Shown here one piece after another: positions 30,552 through 38,973 of a stretch of DNA of 64,000 bases. The DNA comes from Pseudomonadota bacterium (GTDB lineage Bacteria > Desulfobacterota > Desulfovibrionia > Desulfovibrionales > Desulfovibrionaceae): positions 1-64,000 of the forward strand of contig JAEYOJ010000085.1 of the NCBI GenBank assembly GCA_023411815.1, given 5' to 3'. The position numbers and the translations under genes are program-made. The notes under the pieces are model-generated. The model was not told the origin of the DNA, searched no databases, and was given only the letters and a program-made list of their open reading frames with translations. The first letter of the stretch is position 1; the number at the start of each line of letters is the position of its first letter.

Positions 30552-31562
30552 TCAGGCCGGTTGGCCGAAGGTAGCCCACAAGGCCGTGACGGCCTCGCGC
30601 TGGCGCTCCAGTGAGTAGTCCTGGACAGTACGCCGGCCGGCTTCCAGGGCCGCGCGCAAGCGCGGATCATCCGCGAGCCACCAGTGCGCCGCCGTCTCCA
30701 GGGCCAGGGCCGCGGCCAGCACGTCGCCGTCGGCGCACCACAGGCCGTTGCCGCCCCAGACGACTTCGCGCAGGGGGAACCAGGGCGCGTACGAACCGGG
30801 GAAATCGGTTGCCTGGCGCATGTAGTCGAAGCCGCCGAAACCGGCGAAGCCCACGGGCAGGCAGCCGCAGGCCATGGCCTCCAGGGGCGGCAGGCCCAGC
30901 CCCTCGGGAAAGCCGGTGGCCAGGAAAAGATGCGTCGAGCGCAGGGCCTCGGCCACGCCGCGAGCGTCCAGCCCGGCGATGGGCAGCCACTCCACGTTCA
31001 GGCGACCGGCCGTGCGTGCGGCGAAGACCTCGCGCACGCGGTCCAGCACGGCCTTGTTCTTGCGCGGCATGCAGGCGATGCGCAGCGGGCCCGACGGTTT
31101 GGCCTCAGCCGGGTAAAACAGACTCAGGTCGATGCCGGGCCGCAGCACAGGACAGTCCAGGCCCAGCGCCTGCCCGATGAACCAGGCCACGGGCTGCGAC
31201 ACGGCCAGCATGCTTACGGGCAGCCTGCGCCAATCGACTCCGGCGGGCAGGGAGGAAAACAGATAGGCCTGGTTCTGGCAGTAGACCAGGCAGCGCGCTC
31301 CGGCCGAAATGCCCGGCAGCAGGGCGTTGGCCCAGCCCTCGGGCGTGAGCCAGATGTCGTCCGGCTTGAGGTTTAGCTCCTGCCAGGGCAGCAGCGGCAC
31401 ATGTTCGGCCAGGCCTTGGGGCCGCCAGCCCTGCTCGCGCAGCACGAGCCGTACCGGGAAGCGGGCGGCGTGCAGGTGCGCGGCCAGGGCGCAGAGCACG
31501 GCCACGCCGCCCGTGGCCTGCCTGACCGGCGGGATGAAGATGAAGGTGCGCGGTGCGTTCAT
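30552..31562 (-). CDS. GT-B fold glycosyltransferase
   Basis: 336 aa, soluble. The N-terminal half begins F-I-P-P-V-R-Q-A-T-G-G-V-A-V-L. The C-terminal half carries F-P-E-G-L-G-L-P-P-L-E-A-M-A-C-G, the nucleotide-sugar binding EX7E-type segment of GT4-like enzymes. It probably transfers a sugar during surface glycan or glycoprotein synthesis. Its start overlaps the stop of the GT2 gene (ATGA), so the pair is translationally coupled. Confidence 0.82.
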   Translation of the reverse strand: MNAPRTFIFIPPVRQATGGVAVLCALAAHLHAARFPVRLVLREQGWRPQGLAEHVPLLPWQELNLKPDDIWLTPEGWANALLPGISAGARCLVYCQNQAYLFSSLPAGVDWRRLPVSMLAVSQPVAWFIGQALGLDCPVLRPGIDLSLFYPAEAKPSGPLRIACMPRKNKAVLDRVREVFAARTAGRLNVEWLPIAGLDARGVAEALRSTHLFLATGFPEGLGLPPLEAMACGCLPVGFAGFGGFDYMRQATDFPGSYAPWFPLREVVWGGNGLWCADGDVLAAALALETAAHWWLADDPRLRAALEAGRRTVQDYSLERQREAVTALWATFGQPA

Positions 31563-32302
31563 GTGGCCAGCTTGGTCATGGATCTGGGCAGCACGTTACG
31601 CCTGCGGGCCAGAAGGGTTTCCTGGCGGGCCCTGGGCTTGTCGCGGCGTTCCAGCGATCCCGCATGCATGTAGTACAATCCTAGGCATTCGGGGATGAGC
31701 CTGAAGCGTTCGCCGCCTGCGGCCAGGCGCAGCCAGAAGTCGTAGTCGCCGGCCGAAGTGAAGTCGCGGTCGAACCAACCATAGCGTTCGTGCAGGCTCT
31801 TTCGCCACATGGGCTGGGGGCCAAGATAACAATATGTAGCGAGCGTGCGCGCGTCGAACACCGGCCAATCCGTGCGGCCCACGGCGTGCGGCTCATGCCA
31901 GGTGGCGTTCTCGGTCATGGTGATCAGGGCGTTGGCGTATACCAGGGCCAGTTCCGGCGCGGAGTCGAGCTCGCGGGCCATGCGCGCCAGGGCCTCGGGC
32001 GCGTGGCGATCGTCGGCGTTGGCGTTCGTCACATAACGCCCGCGCGCCGCTCGGATTCCGCGGTTCCAGGCGCCGTAGATCGTCTCGGTCTGGTCCGTGC
32101 GCAGGTAGACGACGTTGTCCGGCCAGCGCTCGCGGTAGGCGGACACGATCTCCCTCTCGTTCTCGGGCGAGCCCGAGTCGACGATGATGATCTCCAGGCC
32201 CGGCATGAGGCTTTGGGCCAGCAGGTCGTCCAGGCAGCCGCGCAGGAAACGCGAGCATTTGAAGGCCGAAATGATGGCCGAAACAGTGGGCTGATCGTGC
32301 AT
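31559..32302 (-). CDS. Family 2 glycosyltransferase
   Basis: 247 aa. GT-A features: S-A-I-I-S-A-F-K at the start, I-I-I-V-D-S-G-S-P-E-N-E, N-R-G-I-R-A-A-R-G-R-Y and the D-x-D-like N-A-D-D-R. A W-x-x-R-D-F-T-S-A-G-D-Y-D-F-W-L-R acceptor segment follows. There are no membrane helices, so it acts in the cytoplasm on a lipid- or protein-linked acceptor. It forms a two-gene unit with the GT-B enzyme downstream. Confidence 0.88.
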   Translation of the reverse strand: MHDQPTVSAIISAFKCSRFLRGCLDDLLAQSLMPGLEIIIVDSGSPENEREIVSAYRERWPDNVVYLRTDQTETIYGAWNRGIRAARGRYVTNANADDRHAPEALARMARELDSAPELALVYANALITMTENATWHEPHAVGRTDWPVFDARTLATYCYLGPQPMWRKSLHERYGWFDRDFTSAGDYDFWLRLAAGGERFRLIPECLGLYYMHAGSLERRDKPRARQETLLARRRNVLPRSMTKLAT

Positions 32303-32371
32303 GCTTAAAGGTAAGGCGGTTGGAGATTGGGCCGTCCGGCCGGTGTTGGCTACCTAGCGCATTCGGAGAGG

Positions 32372-32397
32372 AAAAAAAAGGAGCCCTCGCGGGCTCC
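32372..32397 (-). terminator. Intrinsic terminator after the Hsp20 pair
   Basis: On the minus strand GGAGCCC-GCGA-GGGCTCC is followed by eight T. It lies about 27 bp behind the stop of the gene 32424-32813. Confidence 0.92.
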
Positions 32398-32423
32398 CGA
32401 ACTGGACGATCCAGCGGGCCGCT

Positions 32424-32813
32424 CTATCCGGCCTGGATCTCGATGCGCTTGGGCTGCATTTTCTCCGCCTTGGGCAGGTGCAGCTCCAGCACGCCGTTCT
32501 TCATGTTGGCCTTGATGTTCTCGCGGTTCACGGCGTCGGACAGGGTGAAGGTGCGCGTGTACTCGCCGCTGGTGAACTCCATGGCCAGGGTTTCTCCCTT
32601 GACCTGCGTCGGGTGCACGGCCTTGCCCGAGACCTTGAGCTCGTTGTCGTGCAGGTCGATGACCAGGTCTTCCCTGCGCACGCCGGGCAGATCCATGAAG
32701 ATGTGGAAGCCGTCCTCGCGCTCGATGATGTCCGTGGCCGGACGCACGAGGGGATAGCGCTTCTCCTGTTCGGCCTGCCGGGGCTGTTCGCTCTTCTTCA
32801 CGTCGTTGCTCAT
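32424..32813 (-). CDS. Hsp20/alpha-crystallin small heat shock protein
   Basis: 129 aa. The alpha-crystallin domain spans about 28-118 (D-I-I-E-R-E-D-G-F, D-L-P-G-V-R-R-E-D-L, then the closing M-K-N-G-V-L-E-L-H-L-P-K). The C-terminal I-x-I motif reads R-I-E-I. The N-terminal arm is short and charged. It is 10 bp downstream of a second, different Hsp20 gene; paired small Hsps often form mixed oligomers that hold unfolding proteins. Co-transcribed, ending at a strong terminator. Confidence 0.93.
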   Translation of the reverse strand: MSNDVKKSEQPRQAEQEKRYPLVRPATDIIEREDGFHIFMDLPGVRREDLVIDLHDNELKVSGKAVHPTQVKGETLAMEFTSGEYTRTFTLSDAVNRENIKANMKNGVLELHLPKAEKMQPKRIEIQAG

Positions 32814-32823
32814 GTCCGCCTCC

Positions 32824-33237
32824 TTACGCCACGTCGATGCTGATCTTCTTGGGTTGGGCTTCCTCGGCCTTGGGCAGGGTGATCTCCAGGATGCCGCTGA
32901 CGAGCTTGGCCTTGATGGCCTCGCGATTCACCGGAATGCCCAGGCTGATGACGCGCTGGAAGGCGCCCACGGGCCGCTCCTGGCGGAAGTACTTGCCCTG
33001 CTCGCCCTTGCGCTCGCCCTTGATGACCAGGCTCTTGTCCGTAAGGGTCAGCTCGAGATCCTCCATGGACACGCCGGGAATCTCGGCGCTGACATAGAGG
33101 TTCCGGTCATCCTCGGTGATGTTCAGGGGCGGGTAGGCCAGGCGGCGTTCGCTCAGCGCGTAGGGTCGGGTGAACTCCTCGATGAGCCGGTCGAACTGCC
33201 TCGGGAAATCGTAGAAGGTGCTGAAGTCGATGACCAT
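32824..33237 (-). CDS. Hsp20/alpha-crystallin small heat shock protein (first of pair)
   Basis: 137 aa. A longer aromatic N-terminal arm (F-S-T-F-Y-D-F-P-R-Q-F) precedes the alpha-crystallin domain (P-P-L-N-I-T-E-D-D to V-S-G-I-L-E-I-T-L-P-K). The terminal I-x-I motif is K-I-S-I. GGAGGAG lies upstream of the ATG. The Phe-rich arm is the usual substrate-binding part of class A small Hsps, while the second protein has a charged arm, which fits the A/B pair pattern seen in other proteobacteria. Confidence 0.93.
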   Translation of the reverse strand: MVIDFSTFYDFPRQFDRLIEEFTRPYALSERRLAYPPLNITEDDRNLYVSAEIPGVSMEDLELTLTDKSLVIKGERKGEQGKYFRQERPVGAFQRVISLGIPVNREAIKAKLVSGILEITLPKAEEAQPKKISIDVA

Positions 33238-33284
33238 GAGTATGCTCCTCCTGAGGGCGAAGAGGTTGATCTTGCACCCTGCAC

Positions 33285-33310
33285 ATTAAAACCGGAGGAG
33301 AGATAGTCAA
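33285..33310 (-). promoter_or_regulatory. Candidate promoter of the Hsp20 operon
   Basis: On the minus strand CTTGACT (-35-like, TTGACT at 33305-33310) and TTTAAT (33285-33290) lie about 50 bp upstream of the first Hsp20 gene. The 14-bp spacing is short for sigma-70. CTTGA followed by CTCC-rich sequence also recalls sigma-32 sites. I see no CIRCE repeat. Confidence 0.35.
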
Positions 33311-33363
33311 GTATCTTCCGTGACTAAGGGCATCACACGGGCCGGGACGGCCCGCGAGGCCGA

Positions 33364-33567
33364 TCAGGATTCGCGGGCGGGGCGGCGTTCCTCCCAGGAA
33401 GCCAGGGGGATGGCCTCCTCCACGAGCATGATGGGGATTTCCTCGCGGATGGGATAGGCCACGCCGCACTTCTCGCAGATCAGGCCGTCCTCCTCGGGCG
33501 TCAGCCTGAGGTCGCCCTTGCACTTGGGGCAGGCCAGAATGTCCAGCAGGTCCTTGTTCAGCGCCAT
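33364..33567 (-). CDS. Trm112 family zinc-ribbon protein (YcaR-like)
   Basis: 67 aa from ATG 33567 (GAGGAGACG upstream). L-L-D-I-L-A-C-P-K-C-K-G and L-I-C-E-K-C-G-V-A-Y-P-I-R-E-x-I-P give the two Cys pairs and the Y-P-I-x-x-x-I-P motif of the Trm112 family. In bacteria these small proteins lie near lpxK, kdsB or methyltransferases. Here it stands alone between the Hsp20 operon and the divergent PHP gene. The tail is Arg/Glu rich. Confidence 0.85.
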   Translation of the reverse strand: MALNKDLLDILACPKCKGDLRLTPEEDGLICEKCGVAYPIREEIPIMLVEEAIPLASWEERRPARES

Positions 33568-33758
33568 GTTCGTCTCCTCGTATGCGGCGTTCGACAGGTC
33601 GGGAATACTAAACGTCTTCGGCCGGCCGCGCAATGCGCCGGAACGCTTCGGCCAGGGGCAGGGGAGACGGAACATTGACGCCGGCCCGCCATTGGCCTAG
33701 CAAATCTGTCTTGGCTCCGGCTTTCGGGCCTTCCGACAACTCTTCCAGAAAGGAACAC

Positions 33759-34622
33759 ATGCCCGGCATCGATCTGCACATACATTCCACGGCCTCCGAC
33801 GGCACGCTGGCTCCGGCGGAGATCGTCGCGATGGCCAAGGCCGCCGGCCTGGAGGCCCTGGCACTCACGGACCATGACACGGTCCAGGGGCTTGGCGAGT
33901 TCATGGAGGCCGGCCGGGATCACGGCATCGAGGTCATCCCCGGCGTGGAGCTTTCGGTGCGCTCGGACCTCGGGACCATGGACATCCTCGGCTACTGGGT
34001 GCCAACGGGGCCGAGCGGCCTGACCGAGGCATTGGAATACCTGAACCGCCAGCGCGCGGAGCGCAACCGGGAGATCGCCGCGCGGCTGCGGCAGCAGGGA
34101 CTGGACGTGACCTACGAGGAGATCGCGGCCAAGGCCGCCGGCGGCACCATCGGCCGGCCGCACATCGCCCAGGTCCTGCAGGACAAGGGCTACGTGAAGA
34201 CCCTGCGGGACGCCTTCGACAGATACCTGGCCTCGGGCGGCAAGGCCTACGCGCCCAAGGTCGTGCTCTCGCCCGAAAAGGCCGTGGCCATGCTCAAGGC
34301 CGAGGGCGCCACGGTCTGCCTGGCGCATCCCAAGATGTACCGGAAGGTCGGCCCTGCGGCCCTGGAGGACTTTCTGGCCCGCATGAAGCCTCAGGGCCTG
34401 GATGGGCTGGAGGCGCGCTACTCCGAGCATTCGCCCGAGGACACGCGGGCCTACGAGAACCTGGCCGCACGCCTCGGGCTGATTGTCAGCGGGGGCTCGG
34501 ATTTCCATGGGGCCAACAAGCCGCACCTGCGCCTGGGCAAGGGCCGGGGCGACCTGTACGTGCCCTATTCCGTACTGGAAGCCATGAAGGCCCTGCGCCG
34601 TACCCAAGGGCTGCCCGCATAG
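33759..34622 (+). CDS. PHP-domain phosphoesterase (RNase AM / nucleoside bisphosphate phosphatase-like)
   Basis: 287 aa from ATG 33759 (AAAGGAAC upstream). PHP metal motifs: H-I-H-S near residue 7, S-D-G-T, L-T-D-H-D-T, G-V-E-L-S, A-H-P near 190 and G-S-D-F-H-G near 245. The length and the G-R-P-H-I-A motif match the YciV/RNase AM subgroup, which removes nucleotides from 5' ends or hydrolyses pAp-like compounds. In a sulfate-metabolising cell pAp recycling would be sensible, but this is inference. The stop is 1 bp before the U32 start, so the two genes form an operon. Confidence 0.88.
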   Translation: MPGIDLHIHSTASDGTLAPAEIVAMAKAAGLEALALTDHDTVQGLGEFMEAGRDHGIEVIPGVELSVRSDLGTMDILGYWVPTGPSGLTEALEYLNRQRAERNREIAARLRQQGLDVTYEEIAAKAAGGTIGRPHIAQVLQDKGYVKTLRDAFDRYLASGGKAYAPKVVLSPEKAVAMLKAEGATVCLAHPKMYRKVGPAALEDFLARMKPQGLDGLEARYSEHSPEDTRAYENLAARLGLIVSGGSDFHGANKPHLRLGKGRGDLYVPYSVLEAMKALRRTQGLPA

Positions 34623-34623
34623 C

Positions 34624-35910
34624 ATGCGGAACTCAATCAAGCCTGCCTTGCCCGAGCTGCTGGCTCCGGCCGGCAACCTGGAGAAGCTCGCCGCGGCCCT
34701 GACCTACGGCGCGGACGCCGTGTACCTGGGCGGCCCTGGGCTCAACCTGCGCGCCGCGAACGCGCACATGAGCTGGGAGCAGGTCGCCCAGGCCGTGTCC
34801 CAAGCCCATGCCGCGGGCGCGCGGGTCTACTACTGCCTCAACGCGCTGCCCCTGCCCGGCGAACTGCCGCGCGTGACCGAGCACCTGGAGCGGTTGGCGG
34901 ACATGCCCCACCGAGTGGACGGACTCATAGCCGCCGATCCGGGCGTCATGTCCATGGCCAGGCGGCGATTGCCCCATGTGCCCCTGCACGTGAGCACCCA
35001 GGCAAGCACCATGAACCCGGCCGCGGCCATGGCCTGGCACGACATGGGCGCGAGCCGCGTGAACCTGGCCCGCGAGCTGGAGCTGGGCGACATGCGCGCC
35101 CTCATGCGCACCCTGCGCGATGAGTGCCCGGAGCTGGAGACCGAGGTCTTCGTGCACGGTGCCATGTGTCTGGCCGTCTCGGGCCGCTGTCTGCTTAGCG
35201 CCTGGCTCACTGGCCGCTCGGGCAACCAGGGCACCTGTTGCCATCCCTGCCGTTTCGAGTACCGCCCCGCGCCCGGCGCGTCCCTGCGCCTGGATGTCGA
35301 GGAGAAGCTGCGCCCCGGCGAGACGACCTGGGAGGTCGAGGAGCAGCAAGGCTACTCCATGATGTTCGCGCCCGAGGACCTGTGTCTGGTCAAGTATGTT
35401 CCTGCCCTGGCCCGCCTGGGCGTGGCCGCGCTCAAGATCGAGGGGCGCATGAAAAGTCCGCTCTACGTGGCGCAGGTCGCGGACGTGTACCGCACGGCCC
35501 TGGACGATTTCGGCGCGGGCCGCTTCCGGCCCGGACTCTACCTAGCCGAGTTGGCCCTGGCCTCCACTCGGGCCATGGGCTCTGGCCTGTTCCTGCCCGG
35601 AGCGCGCAGGACCGGCCGCCGGGCGCGTTACTTCGAGGGCGTTCCGGCCCTGTTCAGCCACGTGGTCGGTAAGGTGCTGGAGCGCATCGGCCCGGACTCC
35701 TGGCGCATCGGCTGCCGCGGACGCTGGCAGGCGGGACGGAGCGTGCAGGCCATGCTGCCGGGCCTGCGCAGGCCGGAGCTTCCGGCCTATGCCCTGGAAA
35801 ACGAGAGCGGAGGCAGGCTGGACGTGCTCAACCCCGGCCTGACTGCCGTGCTGCGCTGCGACACGGACCTGCTGCGGCCGGGCATCTTCCTGCGCGCCGC
35901 GCCGGAATAG
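34624..35910 (+). CDS. U32 family protein (RlhA/TrhP-like)
   Basis: 428 aa. The U32 signature is V-H-G-A-M-C-x4-S-G-R-C (C182, C189), followed by G-x-C-C-H-P-C-R (C205, C206, C209), the cysteine set that may hold an iron-sulfur cluster. The N-terminal barrel starts L-L-A-P-A-G-N-L-E-K-L and includes Y-G-A-D-A-V-Y-L-G. Family members with this set catalyse rRNA or tRNA hydroxylation (RlhA, TrhP) and are not true peptidases. This protein is shorter than RlhA. It is coupled to the PHP gene upstream. Confidence 0.88.
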   Translation: MRNSIKPALPELLAPAGNLEKLAAALTYGADAVYLGGPGLNLRAANAHMSWEQVAQAVSQAHAAGARVYYCLNALPLPGELPRVTEHLERLADMPHRVDGLIAADPGVMSMARRRLPHVPLHVSTQASTMNPAAAMAWHDMGASRVNLARELELGDMRALMRTLRDECPELETEVFVHGAMCLAVSGRCLLSAWLTGRSGNQGTCCHPCRFEYRPAPGASLRLDVEEKLRPGETTWEVEEQQGYSMMFAPEDLCLVKYVPALARLGVAALKIEGRMKSPLYVAQVADVYRTALDDFGAGRFRPGLYLAELALASTRAMGSGLFLPGARRTGRRARYFEGVPALFSHVVGKVLERIGPDSWRIGCRGRWQAGRSVQAMLPGLRRPELPAYALENESGGRLDVLNPGLTAVLRCDTDLLRPGIFLRAAPE

Positions 35911-35926
35911 GCCATTCGTGAACCAA

Positions 35927-35985
35927 CCGAGAGAGGGCGCCGCCCTCTCTCGGACTCTCTCCCGGCAGGGGAATGATTCCCCTGC
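35927..35985. repeat. Twin-hairpin element, full copy (reverse orientation)
   Basis: CCGAGAGAGGGCG/CGCCCTCTCTCGG (13-bp stem, 35927-35953) and GCAGGGGAAT/ATTCCCCTGC (35965-35985). Reverse-complemented it matches the copy at 5861 almost base for base over about 65 bp, including the flanking GAGGGGT. It lies between the convergent U32 gene and the gene ending at 36109. Confidence 0.82.
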
Positions 35986-36071
35986 ACCCCTCATGTTCAT
36001 GGAATTCCGCAATTGAACCGCGCGGATCCAGGGGCGCGCCCAGCTTCGGATAAGGTCCTGGTGGGTGGGGT

Positions 36072-36096
36072 CCGGGGAGGGCAAGGCCCTTCTCGG
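36072..36096. repeat. Single-arm, degenerate hairpin copy
   Basis: CCGGGGAGGGC...GCCCTTCTCGG resembles the CCGAGAGAGGGC arm of the twin-hairpin family with mismatches. It lies just behind the stop codon of the minus-strand gene 36109-36471, in the same gap as the full copy at 35927. Confidence 0.4.
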
Positions 36097-36108
36097 CTCT
36101 TATGCCGC

Positions 36109-36471
36109 CTACCCGATCCGGCTCTCCAGCCGGTCGATGAAGCGCTCCAGGTCGTTCGGGTCGCCTTCGCTGTAGTCGTCGGGGTAGAGCAGGGCGTACA
36201 TGTAGAAGATGCTGTTCAGGGATTTGGCGCGGCCGGCGCGGACGGCGAAGCCCTCGACCTCGTCGGCCGCCTGTTCGGCCAAGGGTTCCGGCAGGTCGGC
36301 CAGATGGGGCTCCGCCAGATCGGGCAGGTCCAGGAGGATATCGACCTTTTCGGCGTAGAGTCGGCGGTAGCGTGCTTCATCGCCTCCGTCGATGGCCGCG
36401 CGGGCTTCGGATTCGACCTGGCGGATGCGCCTGGCGGCCTGGCGCAGCTCGTCGAGAAGTTGTCGGCTCAT
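36109..36471 (-). CDS. Hypothetical 120-aa helical protein downstream of a histidine kinase
   Basis: Starts at ATG 36471, overlapping the kinase stop by 4 bp (ATGA); the longer frame upstream is out of phase with the kinase and is rejected. The protein is almost wholly helical: an Arg/Gln/Glu-rich first half (R-Q-A-A-R-R-I-R-Q-V-E-S-E) and a second half with F-Y-M-Y-A-L-L-Y-P-D-D. No domain is recognised. Translational coupling suggests it works with the kinase, possibly as a phosphotransfer, adaptor or effector protein; I see no classical receiver or Hpt motif. Confidence 0.7.
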   Translation of the reverse strand: MSRQLLDELRQAARRIRQVESEARAAIDGGDEARYRRLYAEKVDILLDLPDLAEPHLADLPEPLAEQAADEVEGFAVRAGRAKSLNSIFYMYALLYPDDYSEGDPNDLERFIDRLESRIG

Positions 36472-37640
36472 AAGGGGGGCTCCTCCTTGGGTTCGGGCCT
36501 CAGGGGCAGGGCGATGCGGAAGATCGTGCCCACTTCGGGGGAGTTGACGAAGCTGACCGTGCCGCCCAGATACCCTTCGCCCAGCAGTTTGAGACTGTAG
36601 GTGCCCAGGCCGCGTCCCTCGCCCTTGGTGCTGAAGGAGTGCTGAAATATCTGCGTGGCGACCTCCGGGGTCATGGGCTCGGAATCGTGAACCCAGAAAA
36701 CCGGCCCAGCTCCCTTGCCGTTCGTACGTTGATCGCAGCCCAGGGTCACGGTCTGGCCCGGGTGGGAGGCTTCCAGGGCGTTGAGGATCATGTTGCCCAG
36801 CACGCGCTTGAGCAGCACCGGATCGCTCTCGAAGGTCACGTCGACGGCGGATTCGTCGACGGCCAGCGTCTTTTCCCTGGCGGCGTTGCGCAGGCTGTAG
36901 TTTTCCTTGAGCCAGTCCAGCATCTCGCGGGAAGAGATGCGGGCCGAGCGCACGACCAGTTCGCCGCGTTCGGCGGCGGCCAGGTCGCGCTGGGAGGTGA
37001 TCTCCTCCGACAGGTGATCGACGGCGGTGCACAGCAGCGTCAGGTCCTCGGGGGAAATGGTACCGCCGTCGTCGACCATGAGCCCGACGAGGTTCTGGAT
37101 GCCCGAGAGGGTGTTGGCCACGTCGTGAAAGAAGATGCGTTCGAGCATGCGGGCCCTGTTTTCCCGGCTGACGTCCCGGAAGGAGAGCATGAAGTATCTC
37201 CGGCTCTTGATTTCCAGCGGGCTTGTCCAGATCATGAGGTCCAGGGTGCGGTGCAGGCCGTCGTGGCGCGTGGTCAGGCGGCATTCGCGCATGCCGCCCA
37301 GCCCCTTGTGGCAGGCGATCAGGGCCTGGTGGGCTCCGCACAGCTGGCAGGCCTCGCTCGAACCGCAGGGGATGTCGCTTTCCCCCAGGCGTGCGCAGTC
37401 GAAGGCCTCGCCGACCAGCATGCCGCGTACGTCCTCGGAGTGCAGTATATCAAGGAAGCGGAGCGCACTCGCGTTGGTGTGAACGATGCGGCGTTTGGAG
37501 TCCAGGATGAGCACCATGAACGGCATGGCGTCGAGCAGGCTGGAGCCCACGTCATCGAAGGGGCTGGCCGGTTTTGCCGCCTCGCCTTGCAGTTTCTTGC
37601 GGGCCATGGTGCCTGCCGGGCTTGTTTTGGTGCGATCCAT
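36468..37640 (-). CDS. PAS-domain sensor histidine kinase with Cys-rich loop
   Basis: 390 aa, soluble, no membrane segment. A PAS domain (about 35-150) contains six cysteines (82, 92, 98, 101, 110, 120), including C-Q-L-C, which could bind a metal or FeS cluster or act as redox switch. The phospho-acceptor segment is F-F-H-D-V-A-N-T-L-S-G-I near 170. The ATPase domain has N-M-I-L-N-A-L-E-A and G-R-G-L-G-T-Y-S-L-K-L-L, but the D-x-G-x-G box is altered to D-S-E-P-M-T. GAGGAATGC precedes the ATG. No response regulator is adjacent, so its partner is unknown; the coupled 120-aa protein is the best candidate. Confidence 0.85.
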   Translation of the reverse strand: MDRTKTSPAGTMARKKLQGEAAKPASPFDDVGSSLLDAMPFMVLILDSKRRIVHTNASALRFLDILHSEDVRGMLVGEAFDCARLGESDIPCGSSEACQLCGAHQALIACHKGLGGMRECRLTTRHDGLHRTLDLMIWTSPLEIKSRRYFMLSFRDVSRENRARMLERIFFHDVANTLSGIQNLVGLMVDDGGTISPEDLTLLCTAVDHLSEEITSQRDLAAAERGELVVRSARISSREMLDWLKENYSLRNAAREKTLAVDESAVDVTFESDPVLLKRVLGNMILNALEASHPGQTVTLGCDQRTNGKGAGPVFWVHDSEPMTPEVATQIFQHSFSTKGEGRGLGTYSLKLLGEGYLGGTVSFVNSPEVGTIFRIALPLRPEPKEEPPL

Positions 37641-37720
37641 GCATTCCTCGTGGAATCATGAATAATGGAGCAAGAGGCCTTTCCGGTCAAGGCTGGGCCT
37701 GAGCATACGGGGGATATGGG

Positions 37721-38029
37721 ATGATATGCACGAGCTGCGGGCTGGAAAACAGCGATGATCAGCGTTTCTGCAACCGGTGCGGCCGGAAGCTTCAATCCGC
37801 CTTCACCATCCCCGACATGGATGAGGAGGAGGGTGGCCCCGAGGTCACGCGGCTGCGTCTGGAGATGCTGGGACTGAGCAGGCTGGCGATCGTGAAGTTC
37901 CTTGAGGCCTGGGCCTACGCCTTGGCCCTGCTGATCGTGAGCCTGTGGTGCGGCCGCAATGGGGTGTACTGGCCCTTGTATGTCGTCGTGCCGGTGCTAG
38001 GCTTCGTGCTCTGGCGGCGCAAGTTCTGA
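37721..38029 (+). CDS. Zinc-ribbon membrane protein
   Basis: 102 aa. The N-terminal C3-x2-C6...C17-x2-C20 (I-C-T-S-C-G, F-C-N-R-C-G-R-K) is a zinc-ribbon of the DUF/zinc_ribbon_2 type. An acidic linker (M-D-E-E-E-G-G) is followed by one or two membrane helices at about 62-98. Such proteins are common and of unknown role. The gene runs divergently from the histidine kinase. Confidence 0.72.
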   Translation: MICTSCGLENSDDQRFCNRCGRKLQSAFTIPDMDEEEGGPEVTRLRLEMLGLSRLAIVKFLEAWAYALALLIVSLWCGRNGVYWPLYVVVPVLGFVLWRRKF

Positions 38030-38182
38030 AGGGCTTCCGGCGGCCGGTCGGGGCCTGCCCGCCAAGGCTCGCCATGGTTTCTTTTGCGCAAACGGCTGGA
38101 TTCCCGCGAGAGGCCCATGCCGTCCGCAAGCACGTCTTGATCGTGATGACGGCCCCTTGAGGAGACGGTCTTCTGACAGCCG

Positions 38183-38740
38183 CTAGGGCTGTTGCTCGCA
38201 GACGCGCACCGTCTTTCTTCCCCCGCAGGCCTCGGTGGAAACCACGGCCTTCAGGCAACGCTTCTCCTGGTCCTGTTCATAGGGCACTGTGATCCGCTTG
38301 CTTCCCCAGGCATCGCTGGAAATGCTGACGCGCCTGTCATCGGTCTGGCAGTAGAACAGCACATTCGACGACCCGTAAAAACCGCTGAAGACCAGGATGC
38401 GTTCCTTGGGGCGTGCGGCGGCACGGGCCTGCGTTCCCGGCTTGGGCTTGAGCGGGGTCTGCTCCTGCTCGCGCACGAAGTTGTAGTTTCCTTCGGGCTT
38501 GCAGGTCGCGGCGGCCAGCGCCTGGCGGCACAGCTCCTCCATGAGCGGAGCCGGGTCGAAGAGGTTGATGCCGAAAAGAAAGGGATCGGATCCTTGCAGT
38601 GCCGGACTTGGCGCGAAGGGGGTATCCCCCGGGGGCGGCGAGAACTCCTGGGCCTGCCCGAGACCGGGCGCGAGGCACAAGGCCGCGGCCAGAACCGCAC
38701 GATACGAGAGGCGGGCCATGAAGCTTAGGAATTGCTGCAT
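38183..38740 (-). CDS. Exported hypothetical protein
   Basis: 185 aa. A signal peptide is visible (R-L-S-Y-R then an Ala/Leu stretch ending G-L-G-Q-A-Q); a second start at 38719 would also give it. The mature part has a Pro-rich N-terminus, then several cysteines (C in M-E-E-L-C-R, A-T-C-K, F-Y-C-Q, R-C-L, E-A-C-G, R-V-C-E) that could form disulfides in the periplasm. I know no family for it. A small Cys-containing gene and cheX lie directly upstream on the same strand. Confidence 0.68.
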   Translation of the reverse strand: MQQFLSFMARLSYRAVLAAALCLAPGLGQAQEFSPPPGDTPFAPSPALQGSDPFLFGINLFDPAPLMEELCRQALAAATCKPEGNYNFVREQEQTPLKPKPGTQARAAARPKERILVFSGFYGSSNVLFYCQTDDRRVSISSDAWGSKRITVPYEQDQEKRCLKAVVSTEACGGRKTVRVCEQQP

Positions 38741-38747
38741 TGTCGGC

Positions 38748-38954
38748 TCATTTTAGGTCGAGGAAGATCTGGAAGCCCCTGGGGGAGTCCGTTTCACACT
38801 GTTCCTTGCAGCCAGTGCACTGGAAGCTGCCTTCCTTATGCCACCAGACAGCCTTGCGCGGGGTTCTGCAATGGAACTCCTCGTACACGGCTGCATCAAC
38901 CGTGCCGAGGAAGAGTTTGTATCCCGTCTCCTTGAGCTGCTCCCTGAAGCGCAT
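38748..38954 (-). CDS. Hypothetical small Cys-containing protein, 68 aa
   Basis: The frame begins 19 bp behind the cheX stop and ends 7 bp before the exported protein, so it fits an operon of three. Residues F-Q-C-T-G-C-K-E-Q-C-E form a compact Cys cluster, and F-H-C adds a fourth Cys, which suggests a zinc site. The ribosome site is weak (GGCACGG). Moderate confidence that it is a gene. Confidence 0.5.
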   Translation of the reverse strand: MRFREQLKETGYKLFLGTVDAAVYEEFHCRTPRKAVWWHKEGSFQCTGCKEQCETDSPRGFQIFLDLK

Positions 38955-38973
38955 GGCCGTGCCGACCCGCTGA

